From Armatimonadota bacterium (GTDB taxonomy: Bacteria > Armatimonadota > DTGP01 > JAKQQT01): a stretch of 57,627 nt of DNA. The notes below the pieces were generated by a model that was given only the letters and a program-made list of their open reading frames with translations, did no database searches and was not told where the DNA came from. Location: the NCBI GenBank assembly GCA_036504095.1, contig DASXVS010000068.1, positions 1-57,627 of the forward strand. Direction: 5' to 3'. Shown here in pieces: positions 15,618-24,944 of the stretch. The stretch's first letter is position 1, and each line of letters starts with the position of its first letter. A program made the position numbers and the translations under genes.

Positions 15618-16858
15618 CGAAATGGGTGAGCGCCCTCGCTGTCCTGCTGTCGGCGGTCACGTCGGCGCGTCCTCAGCCCGCTCCGCCGGATATCCTGTCG
15701 CCGGCCGGCATCCTCGTGGAGGCGAAGACCGGGAAGGTGCTTTGGGCGCACAACCCAGACCAGCAGCGCCCGATGGCGTCCACGACCAAGATCATGACGG
15801 CCCTCCTGGTGCTCGAGTCCGGCCGGCTGAACGAGACCGTGCAGGTGTCCGCGAAAGCGGCCAAGGTTGCGGAATCGTCGCTCAATCTCAAGATGGGTGA
15901 GCATCTGACGATGGATGACCTTCTTCACGGCATCATCATGCGGTCGGCGAACGACGCGTGCGTGGTGGCCGCAGAGCACCTCGACGGGAGCGTTGGCGCA
16001 TTCGTGGCGCAGATGAACGCCCGGGCGGCGCAACTCGGGTGCAAGCATACGCATTTCGCAAATCCCAACGGCCTGCAGGCTACGGGCCATTACAGCACGC
16101 CGCGGGACCTGGCGACCATGGCGAGAGCGGCGATGGCCTATCCCGTGTTTCGGGACATCGTCAGCACACCGGACTATACTATCGAGCGGGACATCAACAA
16201 GTACGACCGGGGACTGAAGGCGCGCGACCACTGGTTCCTGACGCATTACGAGGGCGCGGACGGCGTGAAGACCGGCTACACGCGGCAGGCAGGGCACTGT
16301 TTCGTGGCGTCCGCAACCCGTGGGGGATTCCAGCTGATCTCGGTGCTGATGCACAGTCCGAACATCAAGAAGGAGACGCGCGCGCTCCTTGACTGGGGTT
16401 TCGCCAATTATAGGGGCGGCGTTGCCGCCAAGCCAGGGCGCCCGTTGGCCGAGGCGACTGTGACGTCGGGCAGCGCCGCGAGCGTGCCGGTGGGCGTGGC
16501 GTCGCCGGCATATGCGGTTGTGCCGAAGGACGCGGGAGCAGTGCTGGTTCAGCCGGAGTTCAAGCCCGTGCGGGCTCCAGTCACAGCGGGCCAGGTTGTG
16601 GGACGCGCTGTGCTGGTGGCGGACGGGCGCGCCGTCGGGCACGTGGACCTCATTGCGCTCAACGAGGTTGACCTGTCGCCGTGGCGCAAGGCCGGGCGGG
16701 TTGCGGTTGTCGTGCTTTCACTTGGATTAGGGGGCGCCATCGTTGGAACGGCTTCAAAAGTTGCTCGCCGCCGCCGGCGTCGCCTCTCGGCGCGCCGCCG
16801 AAGACCTGATCCGCGCCGGGCGCGTGTCCGTGAATGGGACGACGTCTACCCTCGGTGA
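15614..16858 (+). CDS. dacA: D-alanyl-D-alanine carboxypeptidase (S11 family)
   Basis: 414 residues with a signal peptide. It trims the terminal D-Ala from peptidoglycan pentapeptides in the periplasm. The three penicillin-binding motifs are present: STTK (56-59), SAN in SAND (111-114) and KTG (219-221). A C-terminal membrane segment (VAVVVLSLGLGGAIVG) is followed by a strikingly arginine-rich tail (KVARRRRRRLSARRRR). The last 116 bases overlap the pseudouridine synthase gene in another frame, so the basic tail is encoded by the same DNA as that protein's S4 domain. It starts at an ATGA overlap with scpB. Confidence 0.9.
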   Translation: MTKWVSALAVLLSAVTSARPQPAPPDILSPAGILVEAKTGKVLWAHNPDQQRPMASTTKIMTALLVLESGRLNETVQVSAKAAKVAESSLNLKMGEHLTMDDLLHGIIMRSANDACVVAAEHLDGSVGAFVAQMNARAAQLGCKHTHFANPNGLQATGHYSTPRDLATMARAAMAYPVFRDIVSTPDYTIERDINKYDRGLKARDHWFLTHYEGADGVKTGYTRQAGHCFVASATRGGFQLISVLMHSPNIKKETRALLDWGFANYRGGVAAKPGRPLAEATVTSGSAASVPVGVASPAYAVVPKDAGAVLVQPEFKPVRAPVTAGQVVGRAVLVADGRAVGHVDLIALNEVDLSPWRKAGRVAVVVLSLGLGGAIVGTASKVARRRRRRLSARRRRPDPRRARVREWDDVYPR

Positions 16859-17465
16859 CAGAGCCGACGCGGAGAGCGATGTCATTACCGTGGATGGGCG
16901 GCCCATCCCGCCGCCCCGGGCGCATGTCTACGTGATTCTCAACAAACCGGCAGGCTACGCCTGCACGCGCTACGATCCCCATATTTCGCGGACCGTCTAC
17001 GATCTTCTGCCGATAGAAATGGAAACGCTTTTCACCGTTGGACGCCTCGATGTCGATACCGAGGGCCTGCTGCTCCTGACGAACGATGGCGAGTGGGCCA
17101 ATAATATCGCCCACCCGCGGACGCACGTTCCCAAGACCTACCTGGCGGACGTGTACGGCGAAGTCACGCCGCAAAGCCTCGACGCGTTGCGGTGGGGCAT
17201 CCCGCTGGAAGAGGGGGTGACCCTGCCGGCCCTCGTGCGGGAGGTATGGCACCGGCCGTCCGAAGGGCGCTCCCGGTTGCAGATCGTCATCTCGGAGGGC
17301 CGCAAACGGCAGGTGCGTCGGATGCTCGATTATGTCGGACTGCGGGTGGCGTGGCTGGAGCGGGTGGCCGTCGGGTCGCTTCACCTTGATGACCTGCCGG
17401 TTGGCCGATGGCGCTACCTGGATGAGAGGGAAGTGCTGAGTCTGAAGGCGGAGGCTAACGGATGA
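16743..17465 (+). CDS. rluB: RsuA/RluB-family pseudouridine synthase
   Basis: 240 residues from a TTG start inside the end of dacA. It converts a uridine of rRNA to pseudouridine. An N-terminal S4 RNA-binding domain (MERLQKLLAAAGVASRRAAE, then IRAGRVSVNG) is followed by the synthase domain with the catalytic aspartate in GRLDVDTEGLLLLTNDG and the end block EGRKRQVRRMLDYVGL. RluB (23S) is the usual member beside scpAB, but RsuA or RluE types cannot be excluded by eye. It overlaps the binding-protein gene by four bases (ATGA). Confidence 0.85.
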   Translation: MERLQKLLAAAGVASRRAAEDLIRAGRVSVNGTTSTLGDRADAESDVITVDGRPIPPPRAHVYVILNKPAGYACTRYDPHISRTVYDLLPIEMETLFTVGRLDVDTEGLLLLTNDGEWANNIAHPRTHVPKTYLADVYGEVTPQSLDALRWGIPLEEGVTLPALVREVWHRPSEGRSRLQIVISEGRKRQVRRMLDYVGLRVAWLERVAVGSLHLDDLPVGRWRYLDEREVLSLKAEANG

Positions 17466-18295
17466 CCCGTCTGCTCGCGGTGGCGCTCGCGTGCGCCTGC
17501 GCAGCGGGCTGCGCGCCGAAACCCGGTCCGCGACCGGCCGTCCAATCGACCGCGGTTCCGGGGCGGATCGTTTCCATCGCTCCGAGCGTCACCGAGATGC
17601 TCTTCGCCGTCGGCGCGGGGTCCAGGGTCGTCGCCACCGATGATTACTCGAACTACCCCGCGGAAGCCGCGGCGCTGCCGCGCGTAGGCGGGATGGCCCT
17701 CAATTATGAACGGATCGTTGCGCTGAAGCCGGACCTCGTGATCGGTGTGTCCGACCTCCAGGGCGCATCGCTCGACCGGCTCGGCAAACTCGGCATCCGC
17801 ACCCTTCGGCTGGACACCACATCCTACGCGAAGACGGTCAGCGCGATCCGCACAGTGGGCGGCGCCACCGGCTACGCAATCGGCGCCGAGCGAGTGGCCG
17901 GACGGATGGAGGACGCGCTACGCGCGGCCCGGCGCCCAGGCATCAGGAGATTCCACCGCATCCTGGTGGTGGTCGAGGCGTCTCCCAAGCTCTTCGTGGC
18001 TGGGAAAGGGACGTTCTTCGACGGGATGCTGGAGAGCGTCGGGGTGGCGAACGCCGCCGAGACGGCAGGATTCCAGATGATCTCGCTGGAGGGGCTCATC
18101 GCGTTGAAGCCGGACCTGGTGGTCACCACCACCGCGGCGGATACCGCCACCGTTTCCGGGCTCCTTTCGCGCGCGCATCTGAAGACGCCCGTCGTGACCG
18201 CTCCGCAGGACTCGTTCGTGCGCCCGGGGCCGCGCCTCGCGGATGGCCTGGCCTGGCTTTCGAAGGCGGTGCGTGAGCCGGTGGCGTCGCGATGA
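17462..18295 (+). CDS. ABC transporter substrate-binding lipoprotein, BtuF/FepB-like
   Basis: 277 residues. The N-terminus MTRLLAVALACACAAGCAPK is a lipoprotein signal with Cys at the cleavage site. The body is a class III binding protein: RIVSIAPSVTEMLFAVGAG, YERIVALKPDLVIG and FQMISLEGLIALKPDLVV. This class binds cobalamin, heme or ferric siderophores. It overlaps the upstream gene (ATGA) and the permease downstream (ATGA), forming a complete importer. No B12 riboswitch is seen because the genes sit deep in a longer operon, so the ligand stays open; heme or iron would suit the cytochrome-rich lifestyle. Confidence 0.85.
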   Translation: MTRLLAVALACACAAGCAPKPGPRPAVQSTAVPGRIVSIAPSVTEMLFAVGAGSRVVATDDYSNYPAEAAALPRVGGMALNYERIVALKPDLVIGVSDLQGASLDRLGKLGIRTLRLDTTSYAKTVSAIRTVGGATGYAIGAERVAGRMEDALRAARRPGIRRFHRILVVVEASPKLFVAGKGTFFDGMLESVGVANAAETAGFQMISLEGLIALKPDLVVTTTAADTATVSGLLSRAHLKTPVVTAPQDSFVRPGPRLADGLAWLSKAVREPVASR

Positions 18296-19302
18296 GGCGG
18301 GTCTACCTGGTTTTTTGCGGACTTGTTCCGGCCGTCCTCGTCGCCGTTGTCGCCGGCACATCCATTGGCGCCGCTCCGATCCCCATATCCCACGTTTTAG
18401 ATTTGCTGCTGTCCTCTCACGCGCGCGCCGCGGACCCGGCCGGCGCCCAGATACTCCTCGAACTGCGCTTGCCGAGGGTGCTGGCGGCCATATTGGCGGG
18501 CGCCAGTCTCAGCGTTTCGGGGTGCGGCCTCCAGGCGCTCCTGCGCAACCCGCTCGCCGACCCGTACGTCCTCGGCGTGTCCGCGGGCGCATCCCTGGGT
18601 GCGGCCATCGTCATCGCCGCGGGGGTGACCATGGCGCTCTCCGGACTGGCCGTGCCGGGCGCGGCCATCCTGGGAGCGGTGCTGGCAACGGCGCTCGTGT
18701 TCGGGGCCGCCCAGTCCCGCGGGGCACTGCCCGGCACGGTGCTGCTTCTTGCCGGTGTTGTAACGGCGTCGGTACTCGGTTCGCTGGTGTCCATCGTGCT
18801 GTTCGCTTCCGCCGGAAGCGACCGGATGCAGCAGATCGTGCTGTGGACGATGGGAGGCTTCGGCGAGGCGGATTGGCCGCGCGTTCTGGCCGTCCTGCCC
18901 ATCACGCTCGCGGGCTCCCTGCTGCTCTGGGCGCTGGGGCGGGACATCAACCTGCTTTCGTTCGGGGAAGATCCCGCGCGGTATCTTGGCGCCAATGTGG
19001 AGAATCTGAAGCGGGGGATTCTCATCGTTTGCGCGGTGCTGACGGGCGGCGCCGTGGCGCTTGGGGGCGTGATCGGATTCGTCGGCCTGATCGTGCCGCA
19101 CGCCTGCCGCAAGATCGTGGGGCCGAATCATCGCGTCCTGCTTCCGGCGTCGTTCCTCGCGGGCGGCGCGTTTCTTGCCCTGGCCGATCTTGTGGCGCGC
19201 ACATTTTACGCGCCGACCGAACTACCGGTCGGGCTTCTGACCGGCCTTATCGGGGGCCCGTTCTTCCTGGCTCTGATGCGCAGTGCGCGGGGCGGCAAGT
19301 AG
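18292..19302 (+). CDS. ABC transporter permease, BtuC/FecCD family
   Basis: 336 residues with about ten membrane segments. FecCD signatures are visible: RLPRVLAAILAGASLSVSGCGLQALLRNPLADPYVLGVSAGASLGAA (only its shape is quoted in part: LRNPLADPYVLGVSAGASLG) and GVIGFVGLIVPHACRK near the end, which contacts the ATPase. It forms the membrane channel of the importer with the lipoprotein and the ATPase encoded on either side. Start by four-base overlap with the preceding stop. Confidence 0.9.
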   Translation: MRRVYLVFCGLVPAVLVAVVAGTSIGAAPIPISHVLDLLLSSHARAADPAGAQILLELRLPRVLAAILAGASLSVSGCGLQALLRNPLADPYVLGVSAGASLGAAIVIAAGVTMALSGLAVPGAAILGAVLATALVFGAAQSRGALPGTVLLLAGVVTASVLGSLVSIVLFASAGSDRMQQIVLWTMGGFGEADWPRVLAVLPITLAGSLLLWALGRDINLLSFGEDPARYLGANVENLKRGILIVCAVLTGGAVALGGVIGFVGLIVPHACRKIVGPNHRVLLPASFLAGGAFLALADLVARTFYAPTELPVGLLTGLIGGPFFLALMRSARGGK

Positions 19303-19304
19303 CA

Positions 19305-20579
19305 ATGGCAACCCTTCGCATCCGGCAGGCGGCCGTTACATTCGCCTCGGTCCCCGCGCTTGATGACGTCACGCTGGAGGTCGAGCGAGGGGAGTGGCTG
19401 GCGCTGATCGGTCCGAATGGCGCCGGCAAGACGACCCTTCTCCGCGCCATCGCGGCCGCCATACCGCTGGATTCCGGGGTGGTGATGCTGGGTGATGACG
19501 ATGTGGCGCTCTTGAAACCGCGCGCGCGGGCCCGTCGCATGGCCGTTGTGCCGCAAGAGCATACGAGCGTTAGGGGTTGGACCGTCGAGCAAATCGTCGC
19601 TCAGGGCAGGGCGCCACACCTGGGCGCCTGGCGGTCGGAGGGGCACGCGGACCTGGAAGCGATCGCGCAGGCGCTTCGCGATACGGATACCGCGGCGCTG
19701 GCGGAGCGAGAGGTGGACACGCTGTCCGGGGGGGAGCGGCAGAGGGTGTATTTGGCCCGCGCGCTGGCGCAGATGCCGGTGATCCTCCTCCTGGACGAGC
19801 CGACCGCGTTTCTCGATCTCCAGTACCAGTGGGAGATGCTGGAACTGGTCCAGCGGGTGCGCCTGGAGCGCGGGATCACGGTGGTATCCGTTCTGCACGA
19901 CCTCAATCTGGCGGCGGCGTTTGCGGGCCGCATCGCCCTGTTGAAGGGCGGCCGCATCCTGTCCATGGGGACGCCGGAAGCGGTGCTGACCGAAGACACC
20001 ATCCGCCGGGGTTACAATCGACGGGTGTCGATCAGCCGCCACCCGGCAACCGGACGGCCGATTGTGATCTCGTGGCCCAGTGAGCACACCCCGATCCGGC
20101 ATTCGCGGGTCCACGTGGTCAGCGGGGGAGGTTCCGGAGCAGCCCTCATCCGCCGCCTGGTGGCGGACGGCCACACGGTCACCGCGGGCGCATTGAACGT
20201 CGGCGATACCGATTGGGAGGCGGCGCGGGCGCTGGGCGTTGAGACGGCTGAAGAGGCGCCGTTCTCTCCGCTATCCCGGACATCGCTGGATCGCGCGGAG
20301 GCGCTCATCCGGGAGGCCGACGCCGTGTTGGTTGCGCCGATGCCGATCGGGCCCGGAAACCTTGACAACCTTCGCCTCGCCAAAGAGGCCGCGGAGCGCG
20401 GCCAGCGGGTTCTGCTGGTGGGCCAGTTGGACGTCAGCCGCGATTTCACCGGCGGGAAGGCCGTGAGCCTTTGGGACGCAGCCGTCCGGGTTGGCGCGGA
20501 AGAGGTGCCGGATTCGGCCCGGGCCACGAGCATCCTTGCCGACACCGGCGCCGGGATGCAGAAAGGGCCCCGCTCTTGA
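19305..20579 (+). CDS. ABC transporter ATPase (BtuD/FecE-like) with C-terminal extension
   Basis: 424 residues against ~260 for the family. Residues 1-~255 form the ATPase: Walker A GPNGAGKTT, signature LSGGERQRV, Walker B ILLLDEPTAFLD and the switch histidine in SVLHDLNLA. Residues ~265-424 add a Rossmann-like domain (VHVVSGGGSGAALIRRLVAD, then GALNVGDTDWEAARALG and ADAVLVAPMPIGPGNLDNL). Similar extensions exist in some corrinoid/heme ABC ATPases; their role is unclear to me. The ATG is two bases after the permease stop. It is the last gene of the long operon. Confidence 0.85.
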   Translation: MATLRIRQAAVTFASVPALDDVTLEVERGEWLALIGPNGAGKTTLLRAIAAAIPLDSGVVMLGDDDVALLKPRARARRMAVVPQEHTSVRGWTVEQIVAQGRAPHLGAWRSEGHADLEAIAQALRDTDTAALAEREVDTLSGGERQRVYLARALAQMPVILLLDEPTAFLDLQYQWEMLELVQRVRLERGITVVSVLHDLNLAAAFAGRIALLKGGRILSMGTPEAVLTEDTIRRGYNRRVSISRHPATGRPIVISWPSEHTPIRHSRVHVVSGGGSGAALIRRLVADGHTVTAGALNVGDTDWEAARALGVETAEEAPFSPLSRTSLDRAEALIREADAVLVAPMPIGPGNLDNLRLAKEAAERGQRVLLVGQLDVSRDFTGGKAVSLWDAAVRVGAEEVPDSARATSILADTGAGMQKGPRS

Positions 20580-20591
20580 AGAAGGGGGCCC
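20561..20591 (-). terminator. Terminator of the tRNA-Cys transcript
   Basis: GGGCCCC (20565-20571) pairs with GGGGCCC (20585-20591). On the minus strand the hairpin is followed by TTTCT, directly downstream of the tRNA. On the plus strand it spans the stop of the ATPase gene but lacks a T run, so it serves the tRNA best and may also block read-through from the other side. Confidence 0.6.
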
Positions 20592-20598
20592 GATTCGA

Positions 20599-20674
20599 TG
20601 GAGGCGTGGATCGGAATCGAACCGATGGATCACGGTTTTGCAGACCGTTCCCTTAGCCACTTGGGTACCACGCC
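20599..20674 (-). tRNA. tRNA-Cys (anticodon GCA)
   Basis: A complete cloverleaf can be folded by eye. The acceptor stem is GGCGTGG/CCACGCC, the D stem CCC/GGG, the anticodon arm ACGGTCTGCAAAACCGT with anticodon GCA, and the T arm ATCGG-TTCGATT-CCGAT. The discriminator is U and CCA is encoded (20601-20599). It is convergent with the long operon. Confidence 0.95.
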
Positions 20675-20802
20675 ACAACGATATGAGGCGGCACGCGAGC
20701 GTACCGCCGTGCAGTCAGTATACCTCGGGTCGTCGGTTGGCGTCAACCGACACGTCTGCCGGCCGGGGCACCAGAGGCGGGCATAAGCGTGAGAGTGGCA
20801 CG

Positions 20803-22843
20803 CTACTTGCGCGTCTGCAATTCCCGAATCTCCTGCTCGAGCCGATCAATCCTGGTCTGCTGGGCCTTGATCGCCTCGACCAGCACCGGGACGATGTTCT
20901 GATAGGCAACCGACTTGTAGCCGTCGGGGCCGTTTTCCACGACGCCCGGTAGGACCTTCTCTACTTCCTGTGCCACGAAGCCGATCTGGCTCCCTTTCGC
21001 GAAGCCCTTCTCCGGAAATGCAACGTTATTCCAGTCGAATGTGACTCCACGCAGTGAAAGGACGGACTCGAGCCCGTTCGCGATGGTGTGAATGTTGTTT
21101 TTGAAACGCGCATCGGAAGCCAGCGCCATGCCATTGGCGCGGACGAACCCAATAGCGTTGATGTCGCCATTGACTTCCAGTGGGTAATGAGGGTTGGGGA
21201 GGCCTATGCCTACCCGACCATCATGCGTAAACCTGATGTTTTCGTGCAGGGCGGCGCTGGAGCCGTATCCGAATGCAATATCGGAGGCACTTGTATCCGA
21301 GCACCTGTAGGAGATTGGCCTGGACGCCCAATCCCACGGTTGAAACGCCATCTGCGGCGGTATACAAAGCGATCTTATCACCCACGGAACTTGCGAACGT
21401 AAGAGGAAAGCCGGGGTTCGTCTGGTTGATGCCGACATTTCCCACGTCGGTGATCCTAAGTCGCTCACTTGAGCCCACCCGAAACGCGAGGTTAGCGGCT
21501 GGCGTAACCTCGTTGTAGGCTATCTGGCCTGGGTAAAACCCCCCGGCATCAGCGAAGTTGATGGCACCGAGCGTTACGCTGCCGGGCGCCAGGTTCTTCA
21601 ATTCCAGAACCGAGCCGTTCGAAGCGTTTGTGCTGACCAGCCTCGCCTTTGTCTCCCGTGACAAGACGTCCAACTGGTACGACGGATAGACTCCGATGCC
21701 CAGTTTGTCGTCCGCTGTCAAAACCGCTCCCAAACCGCTTCCCGGGGCAATGTTGAGAGCTGTGCTGTCACCGTAGAGCATCCACGAGGTGTCATCAGCC
21801 AGGTTCTTCAGTGAGATCCAACTTCCCACACCATTGGACCGCACCGACAATGGAAAGGTGGGCTTCAGCGTCCCGATGCCTACCATACTTCCCGCGTCGG
21901 GAGCCGTGGGGTTTGTCACAACAATCGCGTGCTCCGTTATCATCCCGCCGCTCGGCCTTACCCACGTTTGAAAATACATGTCCGAGACAGGCACCGGAGT
22001 TCCGCCAGCGTACATCATTCCGTACGGATATTCGTTAACATCAACTGCGTACACAGCGGTGGTGTCGGTGGAAAAGGCAACAGTGTATTCCTGCCCCGCC
22101 GTGACCGGCCAGCTCGTTCCGCTTAACCCCCAAAGGTACATTTTCGAATCGCTTGCAGAGTTGCTCACGGACGAAGCTTGGATCGGTGTTCCAACTGGAG
22201 CGTTTCCAGCGTACAAGGAAATAGTGGCGGTGAATGAGCCCGCGGCCGCCAAAGACATCCGCCAATTCACAGATGAGAGCAGACCGGTATAAGCCGGCCT
22301 GAAGGATTGGGCAATTACGTAACCCGGAGGACCCAGGATTCCGGTCGAATAACTCGAATCGGTTTGGTCAAGCACAGCATCAGTGGATGAGGTTGGAACC
22401 TGGACTGCCAGATCGAACGCACCGAACGGCCTTGCCACGCCGATCCCGACGTTCCCTGCCGAATCCACATTCACGTTCGGCAACGCGAGAGCAAATGGCA
22501 CAGCGGCCAGTGGGACCCGCGGCGACATTTCCGGGTCCCCATTGACAGAGACCCCGACGTAGCGTGGGCTATCAAACGGCAGCGACAGCGGGTTCGTGGC
22601 TCCGAGCGTCGTGGAGACGAGTCCTTTGGTGACGTTGACCGTCAGGGTTTCGGACCAAATGGGGGAGCCGCCCGAGGCTGCACCATACAAGCTGAACGTC
22701 GCGTTGAGCGGTCCTTCGAGGGGGATTCCAGCGGGCTTCATGACTATGGCCTGGAATGGAATGGTGCGCGGCACATCGGCGCTGCACGTTGGCAAGAGCC
22801 AGCAGAAAACCACAGTAAGGGGCAAACTAACGCGCGTTCTCAT
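20803..22843 (-). pseudogene. Peptidase_S74 fibre-like protein with a frameshift
   Basis: From the ATG at 22843 (GGAAGAGG upstream) the frame gives a signal peptide and VPRTIPFQAIVMKP, then a beta-rich stalk with repeats of the type VGIGxxxPxxxL. At ~21301 the frame breaks. Before it the product reads GVQANLLQV; after it, in another frame, SDTSASDIAFGYGSSA. Homologues read straight through this point. The second part contains the self-cleaving intramolecular chaperone S74 (SDARFKNNIHTIANGLESVL, GFVAQEVEKVLP, YQNIVPVLVEAIK) and a coiled-coil end. One extra base, or two missing bases, at 21301 explains it. It may be a true pseudogene, a programmed shift or a sequencing error. Intact length would be ~680 residues. 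Likely a trimeric cell-surface or fibre protein. Confidence 0.75.
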
Positions 22844-23057
22844 ACAGACCTCTTCCGGGACGAATCTGATCCAATGTTGGGTCGGGCGCATTGGCGTCGC
22901 TCGTGCCTATGGCTTCCATTCTATCACGTATGTCTGCCAGCCGTACATCCCGCGTAATCCCGCGGAAACCGCCTGTCGGTACGAATGTTGGCCGAGGCAA
23001 GCGGGAGCATAGTCGGCGCTTTGGCGGAACCGACTGCCGCTTGCTAACATGGGGTCA

Positions 23058-23082
23058 GGAGCCGTCCGGTTTCCCCGGCTCC
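23058..23082 (+). promoter_or_regulatory. Leader hairpin before the protease/TPR gene
   Basis: GGAGCCG (23058-23064) pairs with CGGCTCC (23076-23082), ending 25 bases before the GTG start. No T run follows. It could be a leader structure; nothing else notable is seen in 22844-23107. Confidence 0.3.
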
Positions 23083-23107
23083 GCGCCCGAGAAAGGGTTA
23101 TGCCACC

Positions 23108-24931
23108 GTGAAAAGGTATCTTGCCTGCACCGCGCTGATCTGTGTTCTCGCGCCTGCCCTCGCTTCCGCAGCCGAACCGCTGTCCGCCACCGATATCGTC
23201 ACTCGCATGCGTCCCAGCATCGTGACACTCAGTATTCTGGACCCGGATAAGCAGAAATCCTCCGGCAGCGGAGTGTTCCTCACCGCCTCGGGGCAGATAC
23301 TGACGTGTTTTCACCTGATCTCGAACGCCAAGACCGTTTCCGCGTTGCTGCCGGATGGGACGTCGGCGCGCGTGACGGGCGTTCTTTCATCCAGCCGCGC
23401 GCAGGACTGGGCCGTTCTGCAATCCGACGTCCGCAACGCCGTTCCTGCTCCGCGCGGAAAGCCTGCCCTGCTTCGCCAGGGCGATCGCGTTTATGCCGTT
23501 GGAGCGCCCGCCGGTGGTCCGGACCCTGAAATCGCGGAAGGGGCTGTGTCCCGGATCCGGGATACGCAGGGCGCCGGGCTGTACCTTTGGACCACCGCAC
23601 CCGTCGCCACTGGAAGCAGCGGCGGCCCGGTTGTCAATGCGAACGGCGAGGTGGTCGGCATCGCCGCCTTCCGGATGCCCCAGGGAGACAACCTGGTGTT
23701 CGCGATCGGGATCGGAAACGTGGAGTCTCATTGGAAGGGGACAGAGCGGGCTCGCCCATTCGCCGCCGCGTCGGCGGAGATCAGAGGAAATGTACCCGTC
23801 CCTTCACCGCCGGATGACCCCACGGAGGCGCCAAGGCTGTTCGCGGACGGGCTCGCGGCGCTTCCGGGCGACGGCGCCACGCTGAGCGAGAAGGAAACCG
23901 CTTACAGGAGCGCGCTGACGTTCTTCGAAAAGGACGACCGCTTGTGGCCCAATGACGTGGATATCAGGTTCCAGGTGGCTTACTGCTACGGCGCTCTTGG
24001 AGAGACGGCGAAGGCGATTGCGGGCTTTCGAACGGTTATCCGATTGCAGCCGCTCGACCCGATACCGCATTTCAACCTGGGTGTCGTATTGGCTAACGCC
24101 GGCCGCACCGGCGAGGCGATCGTGGAGTATCGCACGGCCATACGCCTCAAGCCGGATTACGCGATGGCTCACAATAACCTGGGCGTGATGCTCCGGCGAC
24201 TCTCGCGCAATGACGAAGCAATGCAGGAATACCGGACAGCAATCCGCAACCAGTCCGACCTCGCGGAAGCGCATTTCAACCTCGGCCTGGCGCTGCGCAA
24301 AGCCGGACGGGCGGACGAAGCCGTCGCCGAATATCGTACCGCCATCCGCTTCAAACCCGGATTCGACGCAGCCCACTTCAGCCTGGGCGTGGCGCACAGT
24401 GAAGCCGGGCGCACCGATGAGGCGATCGCCGAGTACAAAGAGGCTCTCAGCGCAAATCCGGATTACGTGCAGGCTTATTTCGGCCTGGGCAACGCCCTTT
24501 ACCTCAAGAGTCGGACGGACGATGCGGTTACCGAGTACGCCGAGGCGATCCGGATCTGCCCTGAGTATTCGGCGCCGTGCTTCCGCCGCGGCGTCGATCT
24601 CGACGACGTTGGCTGTACGGATGACGAAATCGAACTGTACCGGGCGACGATCGAGGTCAAATATGACTTCGCGGAAGCCCAGTATTACCTCGGAAGCGCC
24701 CTGAGCCGACTGGGGCGCACCGATGAGGCGATCACGGAGCTTACGACGGCTATTCGGATCAAGCCGGAGTATGCGAACGCACACCTGGGGTTGGGCATGG
24801 CGTATCTGGCGAAGGGCGATCATTCTTCCGCCTTGAAGGAATACGGCATTCTGAAGAATCTCGACGCGGAGAAATCGAAGGCGCTGTTCGACCTTATCTA
24901 TCCGCCGGGCGTCAAAGCGCACACGGGCTAG
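23108..24931 (+). CDS. Secreted trypsin-like (HtrA-type) protease with nine TPR repeats
   Basis: 607 residues from a GTG start with AAAGGG upstream. Signal peptide ends near residue 21. Residues ~28-200 are a trypsin-like domain: catalytic His69 in CFHLISNA, Asp100 in AQDWAVLQ and Ser171 in ATGSSGGPVV. No PDZ domain follows, unlike HtrA/DegP. Residues ~275-595 consist of about nine 34-residue TPR units (for example AHFNLGLALRKAGRADEAVA). It is probably a periplasmic or surface protease that recruits partners by its TPR superhelix. The gene stands alone; a REPIN-like repeat and a terminator follow. Confidence 0.85.
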   Translation: MKRYLACTALICVLAPALASAAEPLSATDIVTRMRPSIVTLSILDPDKQKSSGSGVFLTASGQILTCFHLISNAKTVSALLPDGTSARVTGVLSSSRAQDWAVLQSDVRNAVPAPRGKPALLRQGDRVYAVGAPAGGPDPEIAEGAVSRIRDTQGAGLYLWTTAPVATGSSGGPVVNANGEVVGIAAFRMPQGDNLVFAIGIGNVESHWKGTERARPFAAASAEIRGNVPVPSPPDDPTEAPRLFADGLAALPGDGATLSEKETAYRSALTFFEKDDRLWPNDVDIRFQVAYCYGALGETAKAIAGFRTVIRLQPLDPIPHFNLGVVLANAGRTGEAIVEYRTAIRLKPDYAMAHNNLGVMLRRLSRNDEAMQEYRTAIRNQSDLAEAHFNLGLALRKAGRADEAVAEYRTAIRFKPGFDAAHFSLGVAHSEAGRTDEAIAEYKEALSANPDYVQAYFGLGNALYLKSRTDDAVTEYAEAIRICPEYSAPCFRRGVDLDDVGCTDDEIELYRATIEVKYDFAEAQYYLGSALSRLGRTDEAITELTTAIRIKPEYANAHLGLGMAYLAKGDHSSALKEYGILKNLDAEKSKALFDLIYPPGVKAHTG

Positions 24932-24944
24932 GCAAGCGAGCACA

